Of a stretch of 44,421 nt of DNA, positions 9,375-21,000 are shown piece by piece. The notes beneath the pieces were generated by a model. That model saw only the letters and a program-made list of their open reading frames with translations. It had not been told where the DNA came from and made no database searches. Position numbers and translations under genes: made by a program. The number at the start of each line of letters is the position of its first letter. The stretch's first letter is position 1. Origin of the DNA: Oscillospiraceae bacterium (GTDB lineage: Bacteria > Bacillota > Clostridia > Oscillospirales > UBA929). The stretch spans positions 1-44,421 of the forward strand of contig JAIRTA010000009.1 of assembly GCA_031255175.1 (NCBI GenBank). The letters are read 5' to 3'.

Positions 9375-12300
9375 ATGCATGTATCCAAAAAGAGAATCCT
9401 CAGCGCCCTCCTCGCCGCGATAATGCTCTTTTCGTGCTTTTCGATGGGAGCTCTCGCGGCGCCTATTGTCGCCGTCAGAGTGGACAACCCGCCCTTTGAG
9501 TTCCTTGAGATAGGCAAGCAGTACCAATTTACCGCCACCGTAAAACCGGTTGACGCGGAAGGGTTGACCTGGAACGTCTGCCAGGAAGACGGGCTGACGC
9601 CCTCCGACAAGGCCGTCATCGACGAAACGGGTCTGTTGACGGCCCTGAGCGGCGGATACATAACCGTCGTCGCCTCCGACCCGGCGAAGGCCGTCCGCAG
9701 CGCTTACCTGATGTTTATTTTGGACACCTCCAAAGTCTACAACATCCTCAGTAAGCGGACATCCTCCGCGCTGACGGCCAACACGGCCGGCACCGGCGTC
9801 ACGGTGGCGGCCAACACGGATTCCGCCGCCCAGCAGTGGAAAATCCATCTCAGCCCCGAGGGCCATATGAGCTTCCAAAATGTGGGCACCGGCGGGTTCA
9901 TCAACGCGACCGGCGACTCCTCGCTCTCCCTGGCCGAGTACGCCGACACGGCCAGCCAGCGCTTTTCCGTGTCCGGCAAAGTGGAATACGGGGTGTCCAA
10001 TTACACCTCCCTCAACGACGACCTGCCGCTTGTGGAACTCGGCGCCTTCCGCTTCACCAGCATGTCGAACCCGGGCAGAGTGTTCAGCGGCAGCTCCGGC
10101 ACGCTGAGCATGGCGGCCCTCGCCATAGAAGACTCTTACACCGAACAGCGGTCGGCGCAGAAATACACCTTTGTGGAATCCGGCGTGCCGGCCGTCAGCC
10201 TGGAGGGCCTGCGCAAAACGGCCAAAGTCGTGGCGACGTTCGGCACATCCCCCTACAGCGCCTCCTCCACCTTCGACAAGGCCTTTGACGGCAGCACATC
10301 CACCGTCTTCGACAGCAGCAACGGCGCCGGCTACGCCGGGATTGAACTGGCGGAGCCGACGGTGGTCACGGCGGCCAGGTTTTACCCCAGAAGCAATTAC
10401 AACATCCGCGCCTTCAGGGGCGTCATTCAGGGTTCAAACAGCAAAGAGTCCGGCTATGTGGACCTCTACGAGTTCAACGCCACCCCCTTCTCCACGGCGT
10501 GGACCACCGTGAGCATCAACAACACGACGGCCTACCGCTTCTACCGCTATGCTTCACCGCCCTACGGCTACACCAACGTCGCCGAGATCGAGTTCTACGA
10601 ACCCGACATCGAAGAGGCCAAGACAGATGTGCAGATCGCGGCCCCGGACTTTTTGACCGTGGGGCAGTCGTACGATCTGACCGTGAGCCTTTCTCCCGAA
10701 GACGCGTTCACCCCGATTTGGGGCGTCTACCAGGAGGACGGCTACACGGCGACCAACAAGGCCTCCATCGACAGCGGAACCGGCCGTTTGACAGCGCTGG
10801 AGACAGGGTATGTCACGGTGGTCGTCACAGACCCGGAAAAGACGGCGCGCGGTTCTTATCTGCTGTTTATCTTAGACCCGCAAAAGACCTATCAGATCGT
10901 CAGCAAGCAGTCGGGGCAAGCCCTGGCGGCCAACGAAACGGGTGACGGCGTCGCGCTCCTCGCGGCATCGGCGGACAGCCCCGCGCAGCAGTGGGCCGTG
11001 CATGTCTCCGAATCGGGTTTGGTCTTCAAAAATACCGAAAATGGTAAATTTATCCAACCCTCCGGGAACGGCCTTGTTTTGGCGGAGGAGGCCTCCGACG
11101 CCGCGCAGCGGTTTGGCGTCGTCAGCAAGATCCCTTACACCGCGTCGAATTATACGCAGTTCGGCTCCGTGACCGAGCTGGGCGCCTTTAAGTTTGAACG
11201 CGACGGCGCCGTGCTCACCGCCGACGGCGGCGCGCTTCTGCTGGCCCCGCCCATCGCGGAGGACAGCGTGACCGAGCAGGGCGCACAGCAAAAATGGACA
11301 TTTGTGCCCGTGGGCAGCCCCGCCTTCAGCCTCGAGGGCCTGGTCAAACTGCCCGTCATCGAAAGCTTCGGTGGCTACGGGGACCCGTACAGCGCCAGCA
11401 ACGCGGTCGGCGCGGCGTTCGACGGCGACACGAACACATTCTTTGACAACAAATACAACATCGGGTACGCCGGCATCCAGCTGGAACAGCCGAGAGAACT
11501 GAAAGCCGTCCGGTTCTTCGCCAGAGCCGGGTTCAACATCCGCGCATTCAAGGGGTACATCGAGGGCTCCGACGACGGCGTTCGTTTTGACAAGCTGTAT
11601 GAGTTGAACGCGGCGCCGACCAGCGCCGGGTGGACGCAATTCTATGTCAACACGGGCAAGCCTTACCGGTACTACCGTTACATCTCGCCGGATTACGGCT
11701 ACGGGAACGTCGCCGAAGTCGAGTTTTACGCCGAGGCGGACCCCCTGGAGGCGGCGCTCATCTCGGAGACGGTGACATCTCCCGACGGCCAGATCTCCTT
11801 CCGCCTGACGCTCAACCATTACGGCGTGCCGAAGTATTCCGTGGTGCGCGACGGCGCCGAGGTCATTGAGGAGTCCGGCCTCGGGTTTGTGACGAGGGAC
11901 GAGAGCTACACCGGCGACCTTGTCTATGCCGGCAAAGAGGACAATTATGTGGACGCGGTGTTCCACATGGTCTCCGGCAAGAGTTCCACCATTCGCAACA
12001 ACTACAACGAAACCACATTCCGCTTTACCAAGAACGGGAAGCCCTTTGGCATCCGTGTCCGCGCTTATGACGACGGCGTAGGGTTCAAATACCTGCTGGA
12101 CGGAAGCGGGTCGGCCGTGGCCTCCGCTGAGAAGACGTCCTTTAAGCTGCCGCCCGGGTCCGTCACATGGGCCATGCCGTACCAGGCCGCCCATGAGACG
12201 CTGTATGTAAAAAGGCCGGTCACGTCGCTCTCGGGGTCGTACATCATGCCCTTCCTGGCCAACGTCCGCGACGACACCTTCGCGCTGCTCCTCCAGTCCG

Positions 12301-14930
12301 ATCTGGATTCGAGATATGTGGGCTCACAGCTGACGACCCGAGGCATGGGGCTGCTGAACACCACCTTTGTCAGCCAACAGGGCTCCGCGGCCGTAAACCT
12401 GACGCTGCCGTTCGAATCCCCGTGGCGCGCCATTGTCATCGGCTCCCTCAAAAACGTGGCGGAGAGCAACCTGGTGCAGTGCCTCGCGCCCGAGACCACG
12501 ATGGACACCAGTTGGATCGAACCGGGCGTCACCGCCTGGACCTGGTACAACAACGACTCCTGCCGCGACTTCGAAGTGTACAAATCGTACATCGACCTGG
12601 CCCACGAGATGGGCTGGAAATACATCCTGCTGGATGAGGGCTGGCAGCTCGGCAACAACGAGGGGACTGTCGGCGGCTCCAACTATTACGGCGTACTCCC
12701 CTGGATCCCGGATCTCATTGAATACGGGCGCGAGAGGGGCGTCGGCCTGCTGGTCTGGGCGCACTACCGCGACATGCAGGGCGACAAGATAAACCGCATC
12801 CGGGAATGGGCCGAACTGGGCATCAAGGGAACCAAAGTGGACTTCTTTAACAGCGAGGCGCAGAGCGTCCTGGCCGAGATAGACAGGATCCGCGAGGAGA
12901 CGGCCAAGTGGGGCCTGCTGCTCAACCTCCACGGCGCGGTGACGCCGACGGGCGAGAACCGCACCTACCCGCACCTCCTCTCACGCGAGGGTGTCTACGG
13001 CGAGGAGCAAAAGAAGTGGAACTCCACGACGGTGTCGCAAGACATCATCCTGCCCTTCACCCGCGGCGTCCCCGGCGAGGTGGACTACACCCCGGCGTAT
13101 TCCACGCTGTTTGGCAGGGCCGGCAGCCGGACATACGGCTACAGCACCGCGCTGACGGTGGTGCTCGAAAACGGCATCCCCTGCTTCGCCGACAAGCCCG
13201 CCGTGTACCGCACGGCCGCGACCTACGACTTCTTCCGGAACATCCCGGCGGTTTGGGATGAATCCCTCTTCCTCGGCGGTTACCCGGAGGAATACGCGGC
13301 CTTTGCGAGGAGAAGCCAGGAAAATTGGTACATCGGCGCCATCACCGCCGCGGCGCGTACGTTCACGGTCGACCTCGACTTCTTAGAGGCGGGAACGTCT
13401 TACTACGCCTCCATCTACACAGACGGCGCGACACGGACCGACGTCAACATCGACTACCGCCGGGTGTCTAAGGGCGACACCATCGACCTGCCCATGCTGA
13501 CCAGCGGCGGCGCGGTGGTCAAACTCACCAAACAGGCGCCGAAGCTTCCCAAAAATGTCACCGTCAGCCCGTCCGCCCTCAGCGTTGACCTCGGCAAGAC
13601 GGCCCGCTTCGACGCGGCGGTGGACACCTCGGACGGCATCCCGGACATCACAAAGTTCATCTGGGCGGCCGAAGACCCGGAGATCGCGGAAGTCTCCGCC
13701 ACCGGCGTCGTGACGGGTAAGAAACCGGGGCGCACCGCCATCTCACTGATGAGCCCGGCGGGCGCTGTCGCCACGGCCTACGTCACGGTGGAACCCGGCT
13801 TTGTGCTGAACGACTCCTGGCGCGTGCTGCGCGGGAACAGCAACGCCGCCGTTTTGTCCCCCACGAGCCTCGAGATCTCGACCGAGCCCGGAGACCTTTG
13901 GCAGATGCGCAACAACGCGGGCACCGTCAACAACATCTATCTGACCGACGTTGAGAACACGGCGGACGGCTCCTTCACCGTCACGGCGGAGCTCACCTTC
14001 CGGCCCACCGTCAACTATCAGACAGCCGGCATCGCCGTCTACCTGGGAGACGGCAACTTCGTGTCGATCCTGCGGCGCTACCATTCCGGCGGCTCACCTT
14101 TCAACTGCGTCATGTCCGTCATGAACACAAACTCCAGCGCCACCAACCCGGCCACCCCGACGAGTTCGTCGGAGAACCGCTACGCGGACGTCGCCACGGA
14201 GAAGATCTACTTGAAATTGGAAAAAGTTGGATCCTCCATCACCGGCTACTACAGCGCCAACGGAGAGACGTGGACACCGACCGTCGCCCGGACAAACGCC
14301 CTTCTGACCAACGCACCGGTGCTCGGCGTCGGCTTCTACGCGGCCAACGGCAATGTGTCGACTTCCATTCCGGCGGTCTTTGAAAACTTCCGGCTGAACG
14401 ACACGCTCATCCCCTTCTCAGAAAACGTCATCGCCGCCGCCGCCGAGGAGAGCATTTTGACATCCGTTGGCGTCGCGCCCACGCTCCCCGCCGCGGTGCA
14501 GGTGAAATACAGCGACAAATCGGAAGACACAGCCGCCGTCATATGGGATTCTTACGACCCCGCCCTGCTGGACACACCCGGTGTCTTTGTGGTGGAGGGA
14601 ACCATTGACGGGACGAACAACGTCAGGGCGAAGGCCCGTGTGACGGTCCTGCCGCCCACGCTCACGGCGTCGCTCACGCTGTCGTCTCCGGAGCCCGGCC
14701 GCGCGAGAGTCGACGCGGAACTGCTCAACGGCGGCGCGCCGGTCTCCTACTTCCTCATCCTCGCCTTCTACGACGCCTCCGGACGCCTGGCCGGCACGGA
14801 AGTCTCGGCCGGTATCTCGGAGACCCTGTCGGCACAAGCGTCGCTTGAAGCCGCGTGGCCGGAGGACTGCACAGCCCGCGCGTTCCTGTGGGACGCAAAC
14901 TTCCAACCGATTCAAACAGTTAACAGTTAA
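9375..14930 (+). CDS. Secreted multi-modular GH97 glycosidase, retaining type
   Basis: A predicted extracellular glycoside hydrolase of 1851 residues. MHVSKKRILSALLAAIML...ALAA is a signal peptide. Residues about 31-414 and 415-791 are two copies of a Big2-like / ricin-like / F5/8 C (CBM32-like) block. The GH97 barrel spans about 791-1386, followed by Big2 (1391-1472), a concanavalin-like domain (1474-1674), a Big_4-like domain (1691-1761) and the shared C-terminal module (1762-1851). Family motifs include WTWYNND, YILLDEGW, GTKVDFF and LHGAVTPTGENRTYP. Asp1156 in KVDFF fits the nucleophile of retaining GH97 alpha-galactosidase-type members, and Glu1210 or Glu1211 is the likely general acid. 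The start at 9375 follows AAGGAG and gives the signal peptide. The in-frame GTG at 9273 adds a charged, non-secretory segment. The substrate is unknown, but an alpha-galactoside is the first guess. Confidence 0.85.
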   Translation: MHVSKKRILSALLAAIMLFSCFSMGALAAPIVAVRVDNPPFEFLEIGKQYQFTATVKPVDAEGLTWNVCQEDGLTPSDKAVIDETGLLTALSGGYITVVASDPAKAVRSAYLMFILDTSKVYNILSKRTSSALTANTAGTGVTVAANTDSAAQQWKIHLSPEGHMSFQNVGTGGFINATGDSSLSLAEYADTASQRFSVSGKVEYGVSNYTSLNDDLPLVELGAFRFTSMSNPGRVFSGSSGTLSMAALAIEDSYTEQRSAQKYTFVESGVPAVSLEGLRKTAKVVATFGTSPYSASSTFDKAFDGSTSTVFDSSNGAGYAGIELAEPTVVTAARFYPRSNYNIRAFRGVIQGSNSKESGYVDLYEFNATPFSTAWTTVSINNTTAYRFYRYASPPYGYTNVAEIEFYEPDIEEAKTDVQIAAPDFLTVGQSYDLTVSLSPEDAFTPIWGVYQEDGYTATNKASIDSGTGRLTALETGYVTVVVTDPEKTARGSYLLFILDPQKTYQIVSKQSGQALAANETGDGVALLAASADSPAQQWAVHVSESGLVFKNTENGKFIQPSGNGLVLAEEASDAAQRFGVVSKIPYTASNYTQFGSVTELGAFKFERDGAVLTADGGALLLAPPIAEDSVTEQGAQQKWTFVPVGSPAFSLEGLVKLPVIESFGGYGDPYSASNAVGAAFDGDTNTFFDNKYNIGYAGIQLEQPRELKAVRFFARAGFNIRAFKGYIEGSDDGVRFDKLYELNAAPTSAGWTQFYVNTGKPYRYYRYISPDYGYGNVAEVEFYAEADPLEAALISETVTSPDGQISFRLTLNHYGVPKYSVVRDGAEVIEESGLGFVTRDESYTGDLVYAGKEDNYVDAVFHMVSGKSSTIRNNYNETTFRFTKNGKPFGIRVRAYDDGVGFKYLLDGSGSAVASAEKTSFKLPPGSVTWAMPYQAAHETLYVKRPVTSLSGSYIMPFLANVRDDTFALLLQSDLDSRYVGSQLTTRGMGLLNTTFVSQQGSAAVNLTLPFESPWRAIVIGSLKNVAESNLVQCLAPETTMDTSWIEPGVTAWTWYNNDSCRDFEVYKSYIDLAHEMGWKYILLDEGWQLGNNEGTVGGSNYYGVLPWIPDLIEYGRERGVGLLVWAHYRDMQGDKINRIREWAELGIKGTKVDFFNSEAQSVLAEIDRIREETAKWGLLLNLHGAVTPTGENRTYPHLLSREGVYGEEQKKWNSTTVSQDIILPFTRGVPGEVDYTPAYSTLFGRAGSRTYGYSTALTVVLENGIPCFADKPAVYRTAATYDFFRNIPAVWDESLFLGGYPEEYAAFARRSQENWYIGAITAAARTFTVDLDFLEAGTSYYASIYTDGATRTDVNIDYRRVSKGDTIDLPMLTSGGAVVKLTKQAPKLPKNVTVSPSALSVDLGKTARFDAAVDTSDGIPDITKFIWAAEDPEIAEVSATGVVTGKKPGRTAISLMSPAGAVATAYVTVEPGFVLNDSWRVLRGNSNAAVLSPTSLEISTEPGDLWQMRNNAGTVNNIYLTDVENTADGSFTVTAELTFRPTVNYQTAGIAVYLGDGNFVSILRRYHSGGSPFNCVMSVMNTNSSATNPATPTSSSENRYADVATEKIYLKLEKVGSSITGYYSANGETWTPTVARTNALLTNAPVLGVGFYAANGNVSTSIPAVFENFRLNDTLIPFSENVIAAAAEESILTSVGVAPTLPAAVQVKYSDKSEDTAAVIWDSYDPALLDTPGVFVVEGTIDGTNNVRAKARVTVLPPTLTASLTLSSPEPGRARVDAELLNGGAPVSYFLILAFYDASGRLAGTEVSAGISETLSAQASLEAAWPEDCTARAFLWDANFQPIQTVNS
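9465..11745 (+). repeat. Duplicated 380-residue block inside the GH97 gene
   Basis: The encoded blocks at about 9465-10615 and 10620-11745 align end to end. Paired segments include NVCQEDG / GVYQEDG, YLMFILDTSKVYNILSK / YLLFILDPQKTYQIVSK, AAQQWKIH / AQQWAVH, and NIRAFRG / NIRAFKG. Each block is Big2-like, then ricin-like, then an F5/8 C-type carbohydrate-binding fold. The copies have diverged substantially, so this is an old tandem duplication that likely raises avidity for a polymer. Confidence 0.85.
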
Positions 14931-15071
14931 CAGATAACAGTTGGTGCTTTCTGCAGCGTGTTTCTAAAGATAGAGGCCGTCAGGCGATTTGCCTGACGGC
15001 CTCTTTTGGTTGGGTTGGTTTTGTGTGTTTGCTTTTGGTTGTTAACTGTTATCTGTTAACTGTTAACTGTT
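14915..15071. repeat. 28-bp perfect inverted repeats spanning two convergent gene ends
   Basis: The 28 bases at 14915-14942 (7-bp period of TAACAGT type) recur as an exact reverse complement at 15044-15071, with 101 bases between. The left arm contains the last codons and stop of the + strand GH97 gene (TVNS), and the right arm contains those of the - strand GH2 gene (TVNR). A terminator hairpin sits in the middle. The arrangement resembles a small inserted element or a shared dispersed repeat that supplied new C-terminal tails. Confidence 0.9.
14973..15003. terminator. Bidirectional intrinsic terminator
   Basis: GAGGCCGTCAGGC and GCCTGACGGCCTC form a perfect 13-bp stem with a GATTT loop. 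On the + strand the stem is followed by TTTTGGTT. On the - strand it is followed by TATCTTTAG. It lies between the convergent GH97 and GH2 genes and should end both transcripts. Confidence 0.9.
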
Positions 15072-18000
15072 GCTTGGGGTCGATCAGGGGGGTGAGGTCG
15101 GCGCTCCATAGGAATATTTTTGTTTGCGCGGCTGCGCTGAAGTCGAAGTCGGTCTCGAGGGATATAAGGCCCGCGCCTTCCGCGCGATACTGCTCCGCGT
15201 TCAGCAGTCTGCCCTCGTCGTCATACGCGGCCAGGATCACAAACGCGTCTATGGGGTTGGGGGCGTGGACGGTCAGCCGCGTCACTGTGTTTTCGTCCCG
15301 CGCCACGTCGATCCACAGCGTCCATATGGCGTACAGCGTCAGGTCTTCGGCCGGCATTGTGATCTCCTCGCCGGGCTGATAGCCCGTGCCGGAGCCGTCC
15401 GGCTCGGTGTTCCATTCGACAAACGAGGCCTCCTCGCCCGGCGGTGTGATCCCTCCGACGTGGGCCGCGCCGAATGCGTCCCCGGCGCCCACGGTCGGCT
15501 GGATCGGGACTTCGCCGCCTCCGCCGTTGAGATCGTATGTGACCATGTAGTCGGGTTCGGCCGCGATCTCAACGCGAAGTGTCGGCGCCCGCGACGGATT
15601 TGCGCCGGCGCCCTCCTTGGAGGTGATCCTGTAGTCGGCGGAGGTGCTGTTTGCGCTGAGCGCGATCGCCAGTTGGTTGTCGACGTCCGGCACGCGGCGG
15701 TATATGTCCGTCACGTCGATGGTCACCGCTCTGCCCGACCCCGTTGAGAACGTGCCGGATTCCGCCGTCCCCTCGGAGGCGTAGAAGCCACGCGCGTAGT
15801 TGACCCATGTCACTTGGTTCTCGTTCCAGGTCGGATTGGCCCTGGCGGCGCGCAGCAGGATGTTGCCGGAGGCGGTGCCGTTTTGCGAGCCGGCGTACCA
15901 CAGGGCCAGCGTGGCCGATTTGATGTCCATCCCCTTCAGCGACTCGATGTTGAACCGGATCAGGCTTGTCTTGATGTCGGTGCCGTCGCTGGTGCTTGTG
16001 CTTGTGAAATTTTCGCCAAACTGGCCGTTTGTGCCGGTGTTGTTGGTCTGACGCAGCAGCATTTCCGAATCGCTGCCGTAGTTGCTGTTCTTTTCGGACT
16101 GCCACGTCTTCAAAGTCGCGTCGGCGCTCGCCCTGATCTCGATGTACGGATTTTTCTCCCAGACGGCATAGAACGTCGTGTCGTCCGTGATGACGACGTC
16201 GCCCACCTCCACCGGCGTTTTGCTCGCGCGGTCGGTCGTCCAACCGCGGAAGACGTAGCCGTCTCTGGTCGGGGACGCCGCGGGCGCCGGCGCGGACGTG
16301 CCTTCGGGCACAAAGACAACGATGTCCTCCGCGCTGTCGCCGATGCTTCCGCCGTACATGTTGAAGCTGACGTTGACGCCTCTGCCGACGGTCACGACGT
16401 ACGCCTTCTCCGCGCCGCCGTTCGACACGATGTAGGTGACCGGGTTTGTGAAGTCCTGCGGGCCGGCCGGGCGAACGGCCGCGCCGGCGCTCGGGACGAC
16501 TTCGGGCGTGAGGTTCGTCACATTGACCGCTTTGGGCACCGTCACGGTGACCGTGCCCGCGTTGTGGTCGATGATGCCGTCGTATTCGCCCAGCTTGAAG
16601 TAGGCGAGGGCCGTGTCGTACAGGGTTGTCTCACGGCCGCCTCTGAGCGTGATGCCTGTCATGTTGAATTGCCACGTGTTGCCGGACGGATATGTCACGC
16701 GCAGGAAGTTCGTGCCCTCCGGGAACGCGGCCTCGTCGTTTGACGTGAACGTCCTCTGCGGCCAGACCGAGCCGGTGCCGGTGCCGGAGAGCACGCCGCT
16801 CTTGGTAAAGGCGGTGAAGTTTGTCCAGTTTGTGCCGTCGGTTGACGTCGCGAAGGTGAAATTGCCGCTGTTTGATATGGCCGTTGTGCTCGCCACATTC
16901 AATATCCGGAAATAGCGCAGGCCGGGCGCGGCAAAGACAACCTGGTTGTTGTTCCCGGACGCATTCGGGTACGCGCCGTATTCGAAGCCGTAGCTTTGCA
17001 CGTTCTCGACCCTCATGTTGGCGCTGGCCGAGTAGATCAGCTTCGACGTCGGCGCCGCGGTGCTGAGGTTCAGCATGTTTGCGCTGCCCAGCCCGATCGG
17101 GTAGTCGAATTTCTCGCTCTCGCTCCAACTGCCGACCTTGTCGTGGAAATTGTCCTGCCGGCGCGCCGCGTTGTAGTCCGTGATGACCCGCGCCAGCGCC
17201 ACGCCGTTGGATGTGCCCTCAAGCGGACCGTAGACCGGCTGCACGCTGCCCGCCGGGAACATGCCCGCGGTGAGCGGCTGCCACATGACTTTGAAGTTCA
17301 CGGCCCCCGCGCCCGGGACGGTCGCCTGCACGGTGGACGGCAGCGTGGGAATCCGCCCGTTGCTGTTTAAGTAGATCTGTTTGGGGAGGTCGACTTCGCT
17401 CACGGCAATGCGCGTCGAAAGGAACTTCGTATCGACCCAGTCGGCCAAGTCGTGTTCCGGACCGTCTGTCCCCCTCGCCTCCGTGACAAGCCTGACGGCG
17501 GACCTTCCGGTGACGTCGATGTCGAGGAAGGCGGCCTCGTGGGCGCTGTCCATGACCGGGCTCGCGAAGACCGGCTCGGTCTCGTCGTCGAGATACACTT
17601 TGAACGCGACCGCGCCCGGCGCGGCCACGCCGCCCCCGTATATGCTCAGATTGATGTAGGACTGGAAGCGCTCATAGCCCTTTCCGGCTATGTCGATCGC
17701 CACCTCGGCGGGCGCCAGCGTCCCTATGCCTTTTTCGTACGCTTCGCCGGGGCCGCCCTGCAAACCTCTCGCCTGCAGGAGCCTGCCGTCTATCATTTTG
17801 TCTTTGTTTACCGTCCCCGTTTGAGACGTCCAGGGCAGGTCGCTCGCGTACACGGCGATGTTGACGCGCACCCAAGCCGTGGCCTTGATGTCGGACGCCA
17901 AGACCACACCCGTCACCTTTTTCACGCCGACAAACTCGACGTCATCGGGTGTGATGTCCCAGTCGACGCCCAGCATCTCCTGCGTGCCGTCGGTGAATTT

Positions 18001-21000
18001 TGCCATAACGGTCGCCGGCATGACCGGCATCTCGTTGACCACGGTGTGCAGCGTGATGTCGTCGATAGACTGAAGCCGCTTCACCGTCACGTCGGCCACG
18101 ACGTTCAGGGCGGGGCCGAGTTTGCCCGTCACGGTGAACGTGCCCTGATCCGCGTACTGCGCGGGGCTGACCGGGTCCCACGTCACCTGCGCCGCGCCGA
18201 CGGTGCCGTCCGCGAAGCGGAGTGTGACGGACCTCGGAAGCGGCGGCTGCACGCCCGCGATCGTCGTCACGGCCACTCTGTCAATGGAGTCGATCGCCTT
18301 GACGTGGACAATGGCCTCGATCTGCCCCGACGTGCCAACGGACACGCCGCGCGCGGTGTATGTCCCGACGGCGTTCAGATCGACGCCGGCCAAGTCCCAT
18401 GAGGAGATGTCGACCTGCTCGATCAGGCCGTTGTCGTAGATGACGCCGACGGTCTCCGGCAACACCGGCGGGAGGCCCGCCCCCGTGGTCACCTCGGGTT
18501 TTTCGTACGCGTAGATGCCGGTTCCGTCCCCTATCGCCGCTCTTGCCCCGACGGTGACGGTGTTGGAAGCGATCTGCCCCTCGGTCGCGGGCGCCGTGGC
18601 CGTCACGACGATGTCATCTACGCTGCCCTCTGTGGCTCTGACAATGGCCAGCGCCTTGCCGTTGAAGGCCCTTCTGTTGTTGCTGGTGTTTCTGTTGTAG
18701 TCGTTGTTCGTGCCCCTGAACGGGTCGTTGTCCCTCGGGTCGCCGTTGTCGAGCGCGACGATCTCGCCGCCCTGCACGGCGAATGTGATGCGGTTGTTGG
18801 CCGTGGGCACCATGACGCCGGCGCTGTCGACGACCGTGGCCTCCACAAACAACAGGTCTGTCCCGTCATTTCTGATAAACGCCCTGTCGCCGGAAAGGAC
18901 AATGGACTGCGCCTCGCCCGCCGTGTATACCACGTCGGTGGCGATGACGTTGCCCGCCGCGTCTTTGGCGACCGCTTTGAGCTCGCCCGGCTGGAAGAGC
19001 TGGAAGCCGAACTCCAGATACACGGGGGAAGCGGTCTTCTTGTCGTAACTCTTGACGCCCAAAGACCTGTCGTTGATGAACACCTCGACGCTCGCCGCGT
19101 TGGTGTACACCATGATGGGGACCTGGGTGCCCATGTCCCAATTCCATTTTTGCGGCAGCAGATGCACGGTGGGGATATCTGTCCACGCGGAACGGTACAT
19201 GTAGAACGCGTCTTTTTCGAAACCGGCCGTGTCTATGATCCCGAAATACGAGCTCCTGGAAGGGTTGCCGTGGGGCGTCGGCTCTCCCAGATAGTCGTGG
19301 CCTGTCCAAACCATCTCGCCGAAAAGGAAGGGCATCATGTCTTCGCGGTGCTCGCGGATGGATATGCTGGCCGTCACGAAGTTCCTGTTAAACGGCCATT
19401 CGGAGGCGTAGCCGCTGGAGTGGGCTTCTCTGAACCCGGCTTCGCCGCCTTTGTAGTGGTCGATGTTGTAGACGCCCCTCGTGTAGAAGGCCGAAACCGT
19501 CTCTGTGCCGGCCACGCTCATGTTGGGGTATCTGTTTTTGTGGGTGGCGTACTGGTTGGTGGCCCTGGAATAGTTGTGGCCGCCTATATCCGCCATAGCC
19601 ATGTTGTCGATCATCGCGGAGGCCCCGCTGTCCCACGTGGGCGGCGCGGATGAGACGGGCCTGGCGTACCGGCCGCCCCTGACCGCGTGGTCTGTGGTGT
19701 AGTTGTTGCTCGCGCTGGGCAGCGCGGCATGGTTTTGGCTGGGGGTGGGGCGTATCGTCCGGTTGGTATCGGTGTTGATCACGCTGGTGTAGGGGATGTT
19801 GTCCAGCGAGTCGATCTCTTTGATCGCCGCCGCGAGCAGCCACTGCGTATCCAGCCCGTGGCCTTCCTTTGTGTCGTAGATCTCATTGCCGGTGCTCCAC
19901 AGGAAGACGGACGGGGAGTTTTTGTCTCTGTTTACCATCGCCTGGATGTCGCGCACGGCGTTGGGGACAAGGTCGGGCCTCAGCCACTGCACGTAGGTGT
20001 TGGCCCCCGTGGCGGCGGAGCGCTGAAACACAACCGTCGTGCCATCCGCGGCTTTGTTGAAGTAATTGGAGTAGTCGCCGCCGTTTTTCGACGCCATCCA
20101 CTGGTCGAAGCCCTCTTCGAAGATGAGCATCCCAAGCCGGTCGGCGGCCTCGATGTATTCGGGCGAGATTGGGTTGTGGGCGGTCCGGACGACGTTGACG
20201 CCCATGCTCTTCAGCTTTCTGAGCCTGCGGTCAACGGCGGCCTGGTATGTCTCCATGCCCAGCGCGCCGAGGTCGCGGTGCTCGCAGACGCCGTGTATCG
20301 GCGTGTATTCCCCGTTCAGGTACAGCCCGCCGAGCGTGTTGTCCTCGCTGTACGGCGCGGTGTAAGAACCGGGCGACAGATACAGATACCGTATGCCGAA
20401 CCTCGTGTCGAGCGTGTCCGCGACCCGGCCGTTTTGTATGATCTCCGTCTTTACCCAATACAGGTTCGGTTCCTGTATGCTCCAAAGCTTCGGGTTCGCG
20501 ATGTCGATCAGCTGGTCGATTTTAACCTTCCCGCCGGCCGGAACGACGACGCCGTCCTCCTGTTTGGAGGCGACGTTGGCGTTCTCTTTGCTGTAGATGA
20601 CCGAACGGATGGACACTTCGGCGGCGGCGGCGGTCTTGTTTTCGACGTTTGTGCGGACATTGACCGTCGATTTGGCCCTCAGCGCGTCCATATCCGGAGG
20701 TCTGTGAAAATCAGGCGTCACATATTTTCCATTTTCTTCCACCACCGCGGCGACGTGGATGCCGTTAACGGGGATATGTATCTTGTCGGTGGCGATCAGA
20801 TACACGCTGCCGTAAATCCCCGCCCCCGGGTACCAGCGGGCGCTGTTGTTCGCCGAGAACGCCTTGACCGCGATGACGTTTTCCTGCCCGTCGAAGCGGA
20901 GGTATTCCGTAATGTCGTACTCGAAGGTGACGTAGCCCAAAAATTGCTTGCCCAAGTGCGTGCCGTTGACCCATACGTCACTGACCATTTGCACGGCGTC

